Shown here in pieces: positions 36,012 to 45,446 of a DNA stretch of 64,000 bases (within the stretch, counting starts at the first letter, position 1; the number at the start of each line of letters is the position of its first letter). The DNA is taken from positions 266,963-330,962 of the forward strand of contig NZ_JBDZDS010000005.1 in the NCBI RefSeq assembly GCF_040045035.1. Direction: 5' to 3'. The stretch comes from Pseudaminobacter sp040045035 (lineage in GTDB: Bacteria; Pseudomonadota; Alphaproteobacteria; Rhizobiales; Rhizobiaceae). The notes under the pieces were generated by a model. It did not search any database. It was given only the letters and a program-made list of their open reading frames with translations, and was not told the DNA's origin. The translations under genes and the position numbers were made by a program.

Positions 36012-36247
36012 CAAAAGGCCTTTCAGTTCGAATTCTTGCCGACCGGGTGGCGGCGGAACCCACACAAGGTCCATATAGAGCAGGTAACACCGAAAAGCGC
36101 CCGGAAAACGGTTCTGGACGCGAAGTCGAAGGACAGATAAGAGGGGCCTGAAGCGATGTCAACTTGGCAGCGTGCCTGTTGCCCGCGCCTAATTCAGCCA
36201 TATTTGTGCTGATCAGAAGGTTTCATCATTCCTACCGGAGACTTCCG

Positions 36248-37153
36248 ATGCCCCTTTCGTTCAGACGTGCCTCACTAGCCGGCCTCGGCGTGATGCTCGC
36301 TTTGGCAGTTCCTGCCGCCAATCTGGCGTTCGCGCAGGAAACGCCGCCCGCCGCGGAGGCGCCTGCCAAGCCCGTCGATCCTGCCGCTGTTGTGGCGACC
36401 GTTAACGGCCAGTCCATCACCGAGGCTGACCTGACGCTCGCCGAAAGCGACCTGGATCAGCAGTTTTCGAAGCTTCCGGCCGAACAGCGCCGCGCTGCCG
36501 CCCTTTCGGCGATCATCGAGATCCGCCTGCTGGCCGACGAGGCCAAGGCCAAGGGCTTCGACAAGGACCCGGAATTCCAGCGCCGCATGCAGTTCCTGCA
36601 GGACCGCGCCCTGCACAGCCAGGTGGTCGAGCAGGAAGTGTCGAAGGCGATCACCGATGACGAGGTTCGCGCCCGTTACGACAAGGAAATCGCCGCTGCA
36701 CCGCCCGTCAATGAGGTCCATGCTCGTCACATTCTGGTGAAGACCAAGGAAGAGGCCGAGGCCATCATCAAGCAGCTCGATGGCGGCGCGAAGTTCGAGG
36801 ACATCGCCAAGGAGAAGTCCAGCGATGCCGGCTCGGGCGCCAATGGCGGCGACCTTGGCTATTTCGGCCCCGGCCAGATGGTACCGGAATTCGAGAAGGC
36901 CGCCTTCGCCCTAGAACCGGGCGCCTACACCAAGGAGCCGGTGCAGACCCAGTTCGGCTGGCACGTCATCAAGGTCGAGGACAAGCGCGCCCAGCAGCCG
37001 CCGGCCTTCGATCAGGTCAAGGGCCAGGTGCGTTCGCTGCTCCTGCGCGACAAGTATTTCGAGCTGGTCAAGTCGCTGCGCGGCGCGGCCAAGATCGACG
37101 TGGCCGATCCTGAACTGAAGAAGGCCGTCGACCACATGGATCAGGACAAGTAA
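36248..37153 (+). CDS. Periplasmic parvulin-type peptidyl-prolyl isomerase
   Basis: A 301-residue protein with a signal peptide ending near NLAFAQ, a SurA/PrsA-like N-terminal chaperone domain and a PpiC domain (EVHARHILVKTKEEAEAI ... NGGDLGYFGPGQMVPEFEKAAF ... TQFGWHVIKVED). It should assist folding of exported proteins. Its position opposite secA is conserved in Rhizobiales. Start ATG at 36248 has CCGGAG upstream. Confidence 0.92.
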   Translation: MPLSFRRASLAGLGVMLALAVPAANLAFAQETPPAAEAPAKPVDPAAVVATVNGQSITEADLTLAESDLDQQFSKLPAEQRRAAALSAIIEIRLLADEAKAKGFDKDPEFQRRMQFLQDRALHSQVVEQEVSKAITDDEVRARYDKEIAAAPPVNEVHARHILVKTKEEAEAIIKQLDGGAKFEDIAKEKSSDAGSGANGGDLGYFGPGQMVPEFEKAAFALEPGAYTKEPVQTQFGWHVIKVEDKRAQQPPAFDQVKGQVRSLLLRDKYFELVKSLRGAAKIDVADPELKKAVDHMDQDK

Positions 37154-37186
37154 GCGTTTCGGGTTGATCTTGAAGCGACGAATAGA

Positions 37187-37217
37187 AAAAGGGCCGCGGC
37201 ATTCGCGGCCCTTTTTT
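37187..37217 (+). terminator. Rho-independent terminator after the foldase gene
   Basis: AAAAGGGCCGCG and CGCGGCCCTTTT form a perfect 12-bp stem with a 5-base loop (GCATT), followed by a T-run to 37217. It is 33 bases past the stop. Confidence 0.9.
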
Positions 37218-37249
37218 CTTGGCGTCAGCTCTGCTGCACGTCGGCCTTT

Positions 37250-38653
37250 TCAGGCGCGGACCGCCGATCCGCTGAGCCGCCAGGCGGCCAGGAAGCCGGC
37301 GAACGCCATGGGCAGCGCGGTCACGAAGACCCACACCGCGGTCGCCTCGGCGCTGGCGACCGTCAGCCCGGAGCCGAAGCCGACGAGATTGGCGGTCGCA
37401 CCGGCGATCGCTGCGCCGACCGCGCCGCCCGACTGGCGAACGGCAATGAAGGCGGAGGCGCCGATGGCGCGATCTTCGTCGGCAAGTGCGCCCAGGATGC
37501 GCCGGTTCATCAGGCTGGAGGAGAAGCCGAACCCCGCGCCGACGGTTGCCGCCGAGGCGATGACGAAGCCGAGCGGAGCGCTCTGCAGCAGCAATGCCAG
37601 CAGGGCTACGCCGGCAAGAATGCCGGTCGCGCCGCGCCGGATCCAGCGCTGTTCGCCGCCGTCGGCTACCCCCGCCACCACGAATGCGGCCAGTGTCCAC
37701 GAGAGGGCTTGCACGCCGACGATATAGCCGGCCGCAAGCGGCGAGAGCCCACGCAGCGTCTGCAGGATCGCAGGGCCATAGACGGTGAGCCCCATCGAGG
37801 AGGCGGTTAGCGCAAAGATTGCCGCATAGCCCGAGCCGCAGATGGTCCGCATGTCGCCGGCCCGGTGCGGCAGCAGGCGAACGCCCGTCCGGCCATCGAG
37901 CCAGAGAACAAGGGCGAGGATGGCAAGGCCGGCCACCACCAGGCCGATCGTGATCGACGGCTGGGCAATGGTGTCGGCCAACGAAATGGCGCTGACGCCG
38001 AGCCCCAGCGTGAGAAGCTGGAGCCAGGGCACGCCGGTGCTCGTCTCCGATTTCTTCGTGCCTTTGAGCAGAAAGGGCGCGGCGGCACCGAAAATGAGAG
38101 CCTGCAGGGCAAACAGCCAGAACACCCAGCGCCAGCCGCCGGTCTCGGCGAACAGGCCGCCGACCAGGGGGCCGAGTACGGTGGCGATGCCCCACACGCC
38201 CGAGATAGCGGCGAAAACCCGCGCCAGATGCCTCCCGGGAAAGAGCACGGCGATGGCTACCATGGCGAAGCCGGCGATCCAGCCGCAGCCTATGCCCTGC
38301 AGCAGCCGGCCGACGAGGAAAGAACCTATGTCGGGCGCGGCCGCGCTGAGCACGCAGCCCCCGGTGAGCACCAGGCCGGCGATGGTGGTTGCGAGCCGCA
38401 GGCCGAAGATTTCGGAAAGCCTGCCGGCACTCGCGCCGGCCAGGATCGCGCCTACCAGGAAGCCGGCGACGGCCCAGCTGAAATAGGCATAGCCGCCCAG
38501 CTCCGCGCCTACGCTTGGCATGATGGTGGCGGTAACCAGCGTGTCGGCGGCATTCAGCCAGATGCCCAGGCAGATCAGCGCAAAACGCGGCAGCCTGCCT
38601 TCCGCAAGCAGGTCAGCCCATCCTGTTTCGGCGCGTTCCGACAGTTCCGTCAT
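37250..38653 (-). CDS. MFS transporter
   Basis: A 467-residue major facilitator protein. The first helices read FALICLGIWLNAADTLVTATIMPSVG, and the loop 2-3 motif A appears as GRLSEIFGLRLA; motif C is GVWGIATVLGPLVGG. The pattern is closest to drug/proton antiporters with a long C-terminal half. Start ATG at 38653 (MTELSERAETG). The substrate is unknown. Convergent with the foldase gene. Confidence 0.88.
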   Translation of the reverse strand: MTELSERAETGWADLLAEGRLPRFALICLGIWLNAADTLVTATIMPSVGAELGGYAYFSWAVAGFLVGAILAGASAGRLSEIFGLRLATTIAGLVLTGGCVLSAAAPDIGSFLVGRLLQGIGCGWIAGFAMVAIAVLFPGRHLARVFAAISGVWGIATVLGPLVGGLFAETGGWRWVFWLFALQALIFGAAAPFLLKGTKKSETSTGVPWLQLLTLGLGVSAISLADTIAQPSITIGLVVAGLAILALVLWLDGRTGVRLLPHRAGDMRTICGSGYAAIFALTASSMGLTVYGPAILQTLRGLSPLAAGYIVGVQALSWTLAAFVVAGVADGGEQRWIRRGATGILAGVALLALLLQSAPLGFVIASAATVGAGFGFSSSLMNRRILGALADEDRAIGASAFIAVRQSGGAVGAAIAGATANLVGFGSGLTVASAEATAVWVFVTALPMAFAGFLAAWRLSGSAVRA

Positions 38654-38928
38654 GCGATATCCTTTCGTGGGAAATCCAAGCCTGAGGTGTCGGGCAGCAG
38701 ATCGCAATGCCTCAGAGGGGCGGAAGAGCCGGTCCAGTTTTGCGGATCCTTCGTCGTAGCGTCATGACAGCTTGGATGGCGCGGGCGCAATCCCCGCGTG
38801 CCCAACCTGTTCTCCAGCTCTATCAATCCCCGGCGCTTCCAGGCAGTTACGCGTGAAAACGCCTTGCGCGGCCACGTTCTATCGGGCAAACGGGGCCTCG
38901 GTTTGCGCTTCATGCTCGACGAGGTCCC

Positions 38929-40170
38929 ATGTCCGAGACGATTTCCCCCCTCGCACCCAAGAAATACCCCAAGATGCCGCCCGTCGATGGCGTGCGCATC
39001 GCCACGGCCGAGGCCGGCATCAAGTACAAGAACCGCACCGATCTGCTGACAATGGTGTTCGATGAGGGAACTGCCGTCGCTGGCGTGTTCACCCGTTCCA
39101 AGTGCCCGTCGGCGCCGGTCGACTTCTGCCGCGAAAATCTCGCCGGCGGCAAGGCGCGCATCCTGGTGGTCAATTCCGGCAACGCCAATGCCTTCACCGG
39201 CAAGAAGGGCCGCGAGACCACGAGCATGACCGGCAAGGCAGCGTCGGAAGCCGCCGGCTGCACGCCGGCCGAGGTGTTCCAGGCCTCCACCGGCGTCATC
39301 GGCGAGCCGCTCGACGCCAACCGCTTCAGCCACCTTCTGGCCGGCATGGTCAAGGACGCTAAGGCGGAATTGTGGACGGAAGCCGCCAAGGCGATCATGA
39401 CCACCGACACCTATCCGAAGGTCGCCACCGCCACGGTGAAGCTCGGAGATGTCGACGTGACCATCAACGGCATCGCCAAGGGTGCAGGCATGATCGCGCC
39501 CGACATGGCCACGATGCTGTCGTTTGTCGCCACCGATGCGCCGATCGAGGCGCCGGTGCTGCAGGCACTCTTGTCGAAGGGTGTTGCCCCGACCTTCAAC
39601 TCGGTCACCGTCGACAGCGACACCTCGACCAGCGACACGCTGCTTCTGTTCGCCACGGGCGCTGCGGCCAAGCGCGGCGCGGCTAAGGTCTCCGATGTCA
39701 AGGATGCGCGGCTGGCGCCTTTCAAGCGAGCGCTGAACAAGATCCTGAAGAATCTTGCTCTGCAGGTCGTGCGCGATGGCGAGGGCGCGCGCAAGCAGGT
39801 GGAAGTCACCGTCACAGGCGCCAAGTCGGCGCGCTCGGCCAAGCGCATCGCGCTGTCGATCGCCAATTCGCCGCTGGTCAAGACGGCGGTGGCCGGCGAG
39901 GACGCCAATTGGGGCCGTGTCGTCATGGCCGTCGGCAAGTCCGGCGAGCCGGCCGACCGCGACCGGCTCTCGATCTGGTTCGGCGACAATCGCCTCGCGG
40001 TCGAAGGCGAGCGCGACCCGAACTACTCGGAGGAGCAGACCTCGACCTATATGAAGCGCGACGAGATCCGCATCCGCGCCGACATAGGCATCGGCCGCGG
40101 CAAGGCCACGGTGTGGACCTGCGACCTCACCAAGGAATACGTCGCCATCAACGGCGACTACCGGAGCTGA
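38929..40170 (+). CDS. argJ: Bifunctional glutamate N-acetyltransferase / ornithine acetyltransferase
   Basis: A 413-residue ArgJ, which moves the acetyl group from N-acetylornithine to glutamate and so recycles acetyl in arginine synthesis. The self-cleavage site is present in KGAGMIAPDMATMLSF, with the Thr nucleophile near residue 195. Full length and intact. It heads a plus-strand run argJ-GNAT-mutT-MFS; the GNAT start is 7 bases downstream. Confidence 0.96.
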   Translation: MSETISPLAPKKYPKMPPVDGVRIATAEAGIKYKNRTDLLTMVFDEGTAVAGVFTRSKCPSAPVDFCRENLAGGKARILVVNSGNANAFTGKKGRETTSMTGKAASEAAGCTPAEVFQASTGVIGEPLDANRFSHLLAGMVKDAKAELWTEAAKAIMTTDTYPKVATATVKLGDVDVTINGIAKGAGMIAPDMATMLSFVATDAPIEAPVLQALLSKGVAPTFNSVTVDSDTSTSDTLLLFATGAAAKRGAAKVSDVKDARLAPFKRALNKILKNLALQVVRDGEGARKQVEVTVTGAKSARSAKRIALSIANSPLVKTAVAGEDANWGRVVMAVGKSGEPADRDRLSIWFGDNRLAVEGERDPNYSEEQTSTYMKRDEIRIRADIGIGRGKATVWTCDLTKEYVAINGDYRS

Positions 40171-40177
40171 TGGCGGC

Positions 40178-40957
40178 GTGACCGAGACAACGCCGATTCC
40201 GGAACTGGCGCGCGTCCGTCGCTTCGAGGCGGCGGCCTTCCGCGCCTGGCCGGCGGCCGCCGTCCATTATGACGGCACCTGGGTGGTGCGGCTCACAGCC
40301 GGCCATCCGGCCAAACGGCTCAACTCGGTCAATCCGCTCGATCCGGGCGATGTCGGCAATCTGGAGGAGCGCATTGCCCGCGCGGCCCGCCGCTTCGACG
40401 CCTATGGCCGCCCGCTGACCTTCCGGCTCTCGCCCCTGTCCGGCCCGGTGCTGGCAACCTATCTCGATGCCGAGGGTTGGGGTGTCTTTGACGAGTCGCT
40501 GGTTATGCGGCTGCCGCTTGAGCAAGCCGGCGTCGAAGACGCCATGGACCAGATTCCGCTGAAGGACATCGGCCGCTTCATCGGGGCTGCGCTGAAGGTC
40601 CATGACCTGCCGGCCGAACTGCGGCCCGGCCTGTCCGAGATCATCGGCGCGATCAAGCCCGAGGCGGGGCTGTTCGTGCAGGAAGACGCCAGCCAGCCGC
40701 TGGCAACCGCCATATGCGTCCACGACGGCGACCTTGCCGGCCTGTTCGAGGTCGCCACCGAGGCTGCCGAGCGCGGCAAGGGCCATGGCCGACGCATCAT
40801 CCGCTCGGCACTGAAGTGGGCGCGGCTGCGGGGCGCCCGCGAAGCCTGGCTGCAGGTCGAGGCGTCCAACGAGGCCGCTCGCCACCTCTACGAGTCGCTC
40901 GGTTTCACCGAGGTCTACCGCTATCACTATCGCAGACCGCCGGGAGCCGATGCATGA
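40178..40957 (+). CDS. GNAT-family N-acetyltransferase
   Basis: A 259-residue protein with a C-terminal GNAT domain: EVATEAAERGKGHGRRIIRSALKWARLRG (acetyl-CoA loop) and WLQVEASNEAARHLYESLGFTEVYRYHYRR. The N-terminal half carries VHYDGTWVVRLTAGHPAKRLNSVNPLDPGD, typical of a subgroup found next to argJ. The start is GTG at 40178. Its stop overlaps mutT (ATGA), so it is translationally coupled. Confidence 0.88.
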   Translation: MTETTPIPELARVRRFEAAAFRAWPAAAVHYDGTWVVRLTAGHPAKRLNSVNPLDPGDVGNLEERIARAARRFDAYGRPLTFRLSPLSGPVLATYLDAEGWGVFDESLVMRLPLEQAGVEDAMDQIPLKDIGRFIGAALKVHDLPAELRPGLSEIIGAIKPEAGLFVQEDASQPLATAICVHDGDLAGLFEVATEAAERGKGHGRRIIRSALKWARLRGAREAWLQVEASNEAARHLYESLGFTEVYRYHYRRPPGADA

Positions 40958-41358
40958 GCAAGCGCATTCTCCTGGTCGCGGCCTGCGCGCTGGTCGACGC
41001 TGACGGCCGCGTGCTTCTGGCGCAGCGCCCCGAGGGCAAGGCGCTCGCCGGCCTTTGGGAATTTCCCGGCGGCAAGGTCGAGCCCGGCGAGACGCCCGAG
41101 GAAACGCTGATCCGCGAGATGCACGAGGAGATCGGCATCGAGACCAAGGCGGCCTGCCTGGCGCCGCTGACCTTCGCCAGCCACACCTACGACGATTTCC
41201 ACCTGCTGATGCCGCTCTACGTGTGCCGACGGTTTGAGGGCACGCCCCATCCCAAGGAAGGGCAGGTGCTGAAATGGGTGCGCCCGCGCCAGATGCGCGA
41301 CTACTTGATGCCGCCGGCCGACGAGCCGCTGATCCCCTTCCTGATCGACCTGCTCTAG
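40954..41358 (+). CDS. mutT: MutT-type (8-oxo-dGTP) Nudix hydrolase
   Basis: A 134-residue Nudix protein with a complete box GGKVEPGETPEETLIREMHEEIGI at about residues 36-59 and MutT-like features (LWEFPGGK, LKWVRPRQM). It removes oxidised nucleotides to prevent A-to-C mutations. Overlaps the GNAT gene by four bases; the MFS gene begins on the next base after its stop. Confidence 0.92.
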   Translation: MSKRILLVAACALVDADGRVLLAQRPEGKALAGLWEFPGGKVEPGETPEETLIREMHEEIGIETKAACLAPLTFASHTYDDFHLLMPLYVCRRFEGTPHPKEGQVLKWVRPRQMRDYLMPPADEPLIPFLIDLL

Positions 41359-42612
41359 GTGGCGCGGCTGTCCGGCAACGCGTTTCAGGCTAAGGTTGCC
41401 GAGGAGGGCCACTCTGTCCATTGGCGGCAGAACCTGGTCGTCTGCCTGCTCGGCTCCTTCACCACCATCATCGCCATGACGCTGCTGCTGCCGTTCCTGC
41501 CGCTCTATGTCGAGCAGCTCGGCGTCACCGACCATGCGGCCATCGTGCAATGGTCGGGCGTCGCCTATGGCGCGACCTTCTTTTCCGCCGCGCTCACCGC
41601 GCCGCTCTGGGGCCAGCTCGGCGACCGCTACGGTCGGAAATCGATGCTGATCCGGGCCAGCCTCGGCATGGCCGTGTCCATGTCGCTGATCGGCATGGCA
41701 CAGAATGTGTGGCAGCTGGTGGGTCTGCGCCTCTTCGCCGGCATCGCCGGCGGCTATGCCTCCGGCTCGGTCATCCTTGTCGCCACGCAGACGCCCAAGC
41801 AGCGTTCCGGCTGGGCGCTCGGCATGCTGTCGTCGGGCGTCATGGCCGGTAATCTGGTCGGACCGCTGATTGGCGGCGCACTGCCGCAGCTCTTTGGCAT
41901 CCGCCAGACCTTTCTGCTGGCCGGCGGCGTGATCTTCATCGCTTTCCTGGCGACTACCTTTCTTATCCGCGAGGAGGCGCGCCCGCGGCGCGAAAAGCCG
42001 AGAAAGGGGGAGGGCGGCTGGGCGGCGATTCCCGACAAGCGGCCGATCCTGGCCATGTTCGCCACCGGCCTGCTGCTGATGGTGGCCACCATGTCGATCG
42101 AGCCGATCATCACCGTCTATGTTGCCCAGCTGGTGCCCGACGCCAGTCGCGTGACCATGGTCTCCGGTCTCGCAATGTCGGCGGCCGCACTTGGCGCGAT
42201 CCTGTCGGCCTCGCGGCTGGGCAAGCTCGCCGACCGCATCGGCCATTGGACAGTCATCGTCGGTTGCCTGTCCGTTTCCGCAGTGCTGCTGGTGCCGCAG
42301 GCCTTCGTCACTGCTGGCTGGCAACTGGTCGGCTTGCGCTTCCTCATGGGATTGGCGCTGGGCGGACTGCTGCCCTGCATCGCCAGTGTCATCCGCCACA
42401 ACGTCCCCGACCGCTTCGCCGGCAACGTGCTCGGTATTTCCACTTCGGCTCAATATGCCGGCCAGGTGATCGGCCCGCTCGCCGGCGGTTTCATCGGCGG
42501 GCATGTCGGCATGCGAGCCGTGTTTCTCGGTACGGCGGTGCTGATGGCTGTCGGCGCAGCCTGCAATTGGCTGGCGCGGCCGGTCTCGCGGGACCACCTC
42601 TCCGGCCGTTAA
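41359..42612 (+). CDS. MFS drug-efflux-type transporter
   Basis: A 417-residue, 12-helix MFS protein. Motif A reads GQLGDRYGRKSML and motif C GVMAGNLVGPLIGGALPQ, like MdtG-type multidrug exporters. The GTG start directly abuts the mutT stop; the first helix starts near residue 28 (VVCLLGSFTTIIAMTLLLPFLPLY). Last gene of the argJ run. Confidence 0.88.
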   Translation: MARLSGNAFQAKVAEEGHSVHWRQNLVVCLLGSFTTIIAMTLLLPFLPLYVEQLGVTDHAAIVQWSGVAYGATFFSAALTAPLWGQLGDRYGRKSMLIRASLGMAVSMSLIGMAQNVWQLVGLRLFAGIAGGYASGSVILVATQTPKQRSGWALGMLSSGVMAGNLVGPLIGGALPQLFGIRQTFLLAGGVIFIAFLATTFLIREEARPRREKPRKGEGGWAAIPDKRPILAMFATGLLLMVATMSIEPIITVYVAQLVPDASRVTMVSGLAMSAAALGAILSASRLGKLADRIGHWTVIVGCLSVSAVLLVPQAFVTAGWQLVGLRFLMGLALGGLLPCIASVIRHNVPDRFAGNVLGISTSAQYAGQVIGPLAGGFIGGHVGMRAVFLGTAVLMAVGAACNWLARPVSRDHLSGR

Positions 42613-42693
42613 TAAATCCTTTAACCGATCGTGAAAAGTTAAGCGGAAATTGCCGGCCATCCAGGTCGGCGTTGGTCGCGAAAGGAAGGTCGG

Positions 42694-43002
42694 ATGAAGC
42701 CTGAGGAGCAGTGGGAACTGGTTCGCGGCGGACGCGGTTTCCGCATCGAGAGCGCCGGCATCGGAGCCTTGCGCATCACCTTGCTGTTCGGCTCCGCCGC
42801 CGTTGCCTTCGCGCTGCTGGCGGTGCCCATCCTCGATGCCCGCACCCGGGCTCGCCCGCAGGTCATGCGCGCCGATCTCGACATGACCATCACCGGGTCG
42901 ATCGACCGCGGCGGCTACACCATCCGGCGTAGCGTGCTGCAGTCGTCGCCGAGTGCCGTCTGCGTTATCCGCAACGACGGCGCGCGGCGGGGGGATTGCT
43001 AG
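42694..43002 (+). CDS. Small single-pass membrane protein of unknown function
   Basis: A 102-residue protein with one helix (LRITLLFGSAAVAFALLAVPIL, about residues 26-47) and a C-terminal periplasmic part ending in two Cys (SAVCVIRNDGARRGDC). GAAAGGAAGG lies before the ATG. Family not recognised. It lies upstream of the Flp pilin gene, which suggests but does not show a link. Confidence 0.65.
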   Translation: MKPEEQWELVRGGRGFRIESAGIGALRITLLFGSAAVAFALLAVPILDARTRARPQVMRADLDMTITGSIDRGGYTIRRSVLQSSPSAVCVIRNDGARRGDC

Positions 43003-43104
43003 CCTCGCTTCGGCTTCCGGCGCATTTCATTCTTGGTTAAGGCTGTTCCGTTAACCTTTGTTAACAGGTGGTCGCTATGCTGGTGGCAAAGGGATGAGAG
43101 ACCG

Positions 43105-43293
43105 ATGCCATCATTGATCCAGCTGTTCCTGCATGACGAACGCGGGGCAACCGCCGTCGAGTATGGGCTCATTGCCGCGGTTCTGTCGCTCACCATTGTG
43201 GCGGGCGTCGGCAAGGCCGCCGATGCTCTGGAATTCCTGTTCAGCAATTCGAACAGCCGGCTCGTCCAAGCCTTCTCCGGCGCGCCCAAGTAG
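43105..43293 (+). CDS. Flp-family type IVb pilin, lone copy
   Basis: A 62-residue prepilin with a short basic/acidic leader and the Flp processing pattern G-ATAVEYGLIAAVLS: cleavage after Gly, Glu at +5 and Tyr at +6. Flp pilins build Tad pili. No cpa/tad genes are in the window, so assembly would depend on a locus elsewhere. ATG at 43105 keeps the usual leader length. TTAA-rich DNA lies just upstream. Confidence 0.9.
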   Translation: MPSLIQLFLHDERGATAVEYGLIAAVLSLTIVAGVGKAADALEFLFSNSNSRLVQAFSGAPK

Positions 43294-43303
43294 CGCGGCG
43301 GCT

Positions 43304-44176
43304 TCAGCCTTCTTTCCGTTCGTTCAGGATCTTCGCCAGCGAAACCTGCGCCGAGCCCGGCTTCAGCGGCTTCTGCTGCGAAGCATGCGGCGCCCATCCC
43401 GATAGCCAGACAAAAGAGAAAGTGGCGCGCACGCGCCCGTCCGGGTCGGAAAAGCGTTCCGCGTAGATTTCGGCCGCGCGCGCAAAAAGGGCTCGCGTCG
43501 CCGGCCGGCGCGAACGGGCGATCAAAGCGTTGGTTGCGCCCATGGCGCGCAGATCCCGGATCAACGCGAACATGTGGTCGTAGCGGACCGTCACCGTGTC
43601 GATGTCGGCGACGGGCAATGCAAATCCTGAACGTTGCAGGAGCGCGCCGGCGTCGCGCACGTCTGTGAAGGGGCTGACCCGGGGGCTGACCCCGCCGAAA
43701 AGCTCGGTCTCGGCCGCCAGCAGGCTCTCGCGCAGTTCCGTCAGCGTATCGGCCCCGGCCATGACGGCCAGGAACAGGCCGTCCGGCTTCAGCGCCCGGC
43801 GCGTCTGGATCAGCATGCCGGGAATGTCGTTCACCTCCTGAAGCGCCAGGAGCGATACGACGAGGTCGACGCTTTCTGGCTCCAGCGGCAGGATTTCAGG
43901 CACGGACACAAGTCCAGGCTCGCCGTTGAGGAAAGCCTCGTCGGCCTCGATGCGCTGGACCTTCTCGGCCTTGCCGCTGGCGAGCACGGCATCGCGCGCG
44001 GCAGGGGTAACGCAGAATGCGGCGACAGCGTTCTCGAAGCGGCGCTCCACCGTCGCCAGCCGGTCGGAAAGCTCCTCCGCAACGCGCGTCAGAAGAAAAT
44101 CGGCGCCTGCAACCGGCCGCGCCAGGGCGCGGCGCTTGCGGGCGATGAGGAGCTTGGTGTCGAACAGGGGCTGCAA
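43304..44176 (-). CDS. SAM-dependent methyltransferase (BioC/NDUFAF5-like)
   Basis: A 290-residue protein whose start PLFDTKLLIARKRRAL and central region (LPLEPESVDLVVSLLALQEVNDIPGMLIQTRRALKPDGLFLAVMAG) match the BioC-like family close to the mitochondrial complex I assembly factor NDUFAF5. A TTG start at 44176 with AAGGA 9 bases upstream is best supported. The glycine-rich SAM loop is weak. Divergent from comF. Confidence 0.82.
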   Translation of the reverse strand: MQPLFDTKLLIARKRRALARPVAGADFLLTRVAEELSDRLATVERRFENAVAAFCVTPAARDAVLASGKAEKVQRIEADEAFLNGEPGLVSVPEILPLEPESVDLVVSLLALQEVNDIPGMLIQTRRALKPDGLFLAVMAGADTLTELRESLLAAETELFGGVSPRVSPFTDVRDAGALLQRSGFALPVADIDTVTVRYDHMFALIRDLRAMGATNALIARSRRPATRALFARAAEIYAERFSDPDGRVRATFSFVWLSGWAPHASQQKPLKPGSAQVSLAKILNERKEG

Positions 44177-44250
44177 GTGCCGAAATCCTTGATGTTGTGG
44201 CTGCGCCCGGCCTATGGTCGGCAAGCAGCCTGAACCTCGTGGCCGATCCG

Positions 44251-45024
44251 ATGCCGCAATTCAAGAGCCTTGCCCTTGCCGCGCTGGATTGGCCGGCGCG
44301 CGTGCTGTTTCCGCCGGTCTGTGCCGGCTGCCGGCGGCATGTCTCGCAGCCGGGCTCGCTCTGTGCGCAATGCTGGCCGCAACTGCGCTTCCTCGAAAAG
44401 CCCTGGTGCGAGGTGATGGGCACGCCCTTCACCCATGATATGGGGGCTGGTTTCCTCTCTGCCGAGGCCATCGCCAATCCGCCGCCCTTCGAACGAGCGC
44501 GCGCGGCTGTTTCCTACACGGGCGTAGCACGGCAGATGGCGCAAGGCCTGAAATATTCGGACCGCACGCATCTGGCGCCATGGATGGCGCGCTGGATGTT
44601 GCGCGCCGGCGCTGAACTGGTGGCCGACGCCGATGTCGTGGTGCCTGTGCCGCTGCACTGGCGCCGCTTCCTGCAGCGGCGTTTCAACCAGTCGGCGGAG
44701 CTCGGCCGCGTGGTGGCCGAGCTTTCCGGTCTGCCTTTCGCGCCGATGGCACTTACTCGCGTCAAGGTCACGCGCCAGCAGGTAGGGCTGCGGCGCAACG
44801 AGCGCGAGGCCAATGTGCGTGCCGCCTTCCGCGTGCCGTCCGGGCGCGAAATCGAAGTGCGTGGCCGGCGGGTGCTGGTGGTGGACGACGTCTACACCAC
44901 CGGCGCCACCGTTTCGGTTGTCGCAAGGGCGCTGAAGAAAGGCGGGGCCAGCGCGGTCGACGTGCTGACCTTTGCACGCGTCCTGCCGGGGGACTTCCGG
45001 CCCGACGAGGCAACGACTATATAA
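44251..45024 (+). CDS. comF: ComF-family phosphoribosyltransferase-like protein
   Basis: A 257-residue protein with an N-terminal Cys4 zinc motif (CAGCRRH ... LCAQCW) and a phosphoribosyltransferase domain ending in VLVVDDVYTTGATVSVVARAL. ComF proteins support DNA uptake in competent bacteria and are widespread with unclear roles elsewhere. The ATG at 44251 is chosen by family length; GTG or TTG starts further upstream are possible. Confidence 0.87.
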   Translation: MPQFKSLALAALDWPARVLFPPVCAGCRRHVSQPGSLCAQCWPQLRFLEKPWCEVMGTPFTHDMGAGFLSAEAIANPPPFERARAAVSYTGVARQMAQGLKYSDRTHLAPWMARWMLRAGAELVADADVVVPVPLHWRRFLQRRFNQSAELGRVVAELSGLPFAPMALTRVKVTRQQVGLRRNEREANVRAAFRVPSGREIEVRGRRVLVVDDVYTTGATVSVVARALKKGGASAVDVLTFARVLPGDFRPDEATTI

Positions 45025-45155
45025 GCGGATGATAGCCGGCGCACCGAAGGCTGCCTTCAGGATAGCTTGGGTGCCGGGAGTTTGATTTGATTGCGCATTT
45101 TCGTTTCGTCGGAGGGACGCCTCGAACAGGACGGATTGCGCCGGGAACGCTGATG

Positions 45156-45422
45156 ATGGTCGATGTAACGATCTATACCCGTGCCTTGTGCAGCTATTGC
45201 AGCGCCGCCAAGCGGCTGCTCGACAAGAAAGGCGTCGCCTATGAAGAGCGCGACGCTACCTCCGAGCCGGACCTGCGGCAGGAGATGATCGAGCGCTCGG
45301 GACGATTTACCTTCCCGCAGATTTTTGTCGGTAGCTTTCATGTCGGCGGCTGCGACGATCTGCATAACCTGGATTCGCAGGGGCGGCTCGACGAGCTGCT
45401 CGCTACCGGAACGCTGGCATAG
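45156..45422 (+). CDS. grxC: Glutaredoxin 3 with CSYC active site
   Basis: An 88-residue glutaredoxin: MVDVTIYTRALCSYCSAAKRL, TFPQIFVGSFHVGGCDDL. Active-site Cys are 12 and 15, with Ser where most GrxC proteins have Pro. It uses glutathione to reduce disulfides, and the GG-CDD motif binds glutathione. A second ATG sits directly upstream (45153). It is 24 bases ahead of the nitrilase-family gene, in one run. Confidence 0.9.
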   Translation: MVDVTIYTRALCSYCSAAKRLLDKKGVAYEERDATSEPDLRQEMIERSGRFTFPQIFVGSFHVGGCDDLHNLDSQGRLDELLATGTLA

Positions 45423-45446
45423 GCGCTGACCCCCGAGGAGACGATC

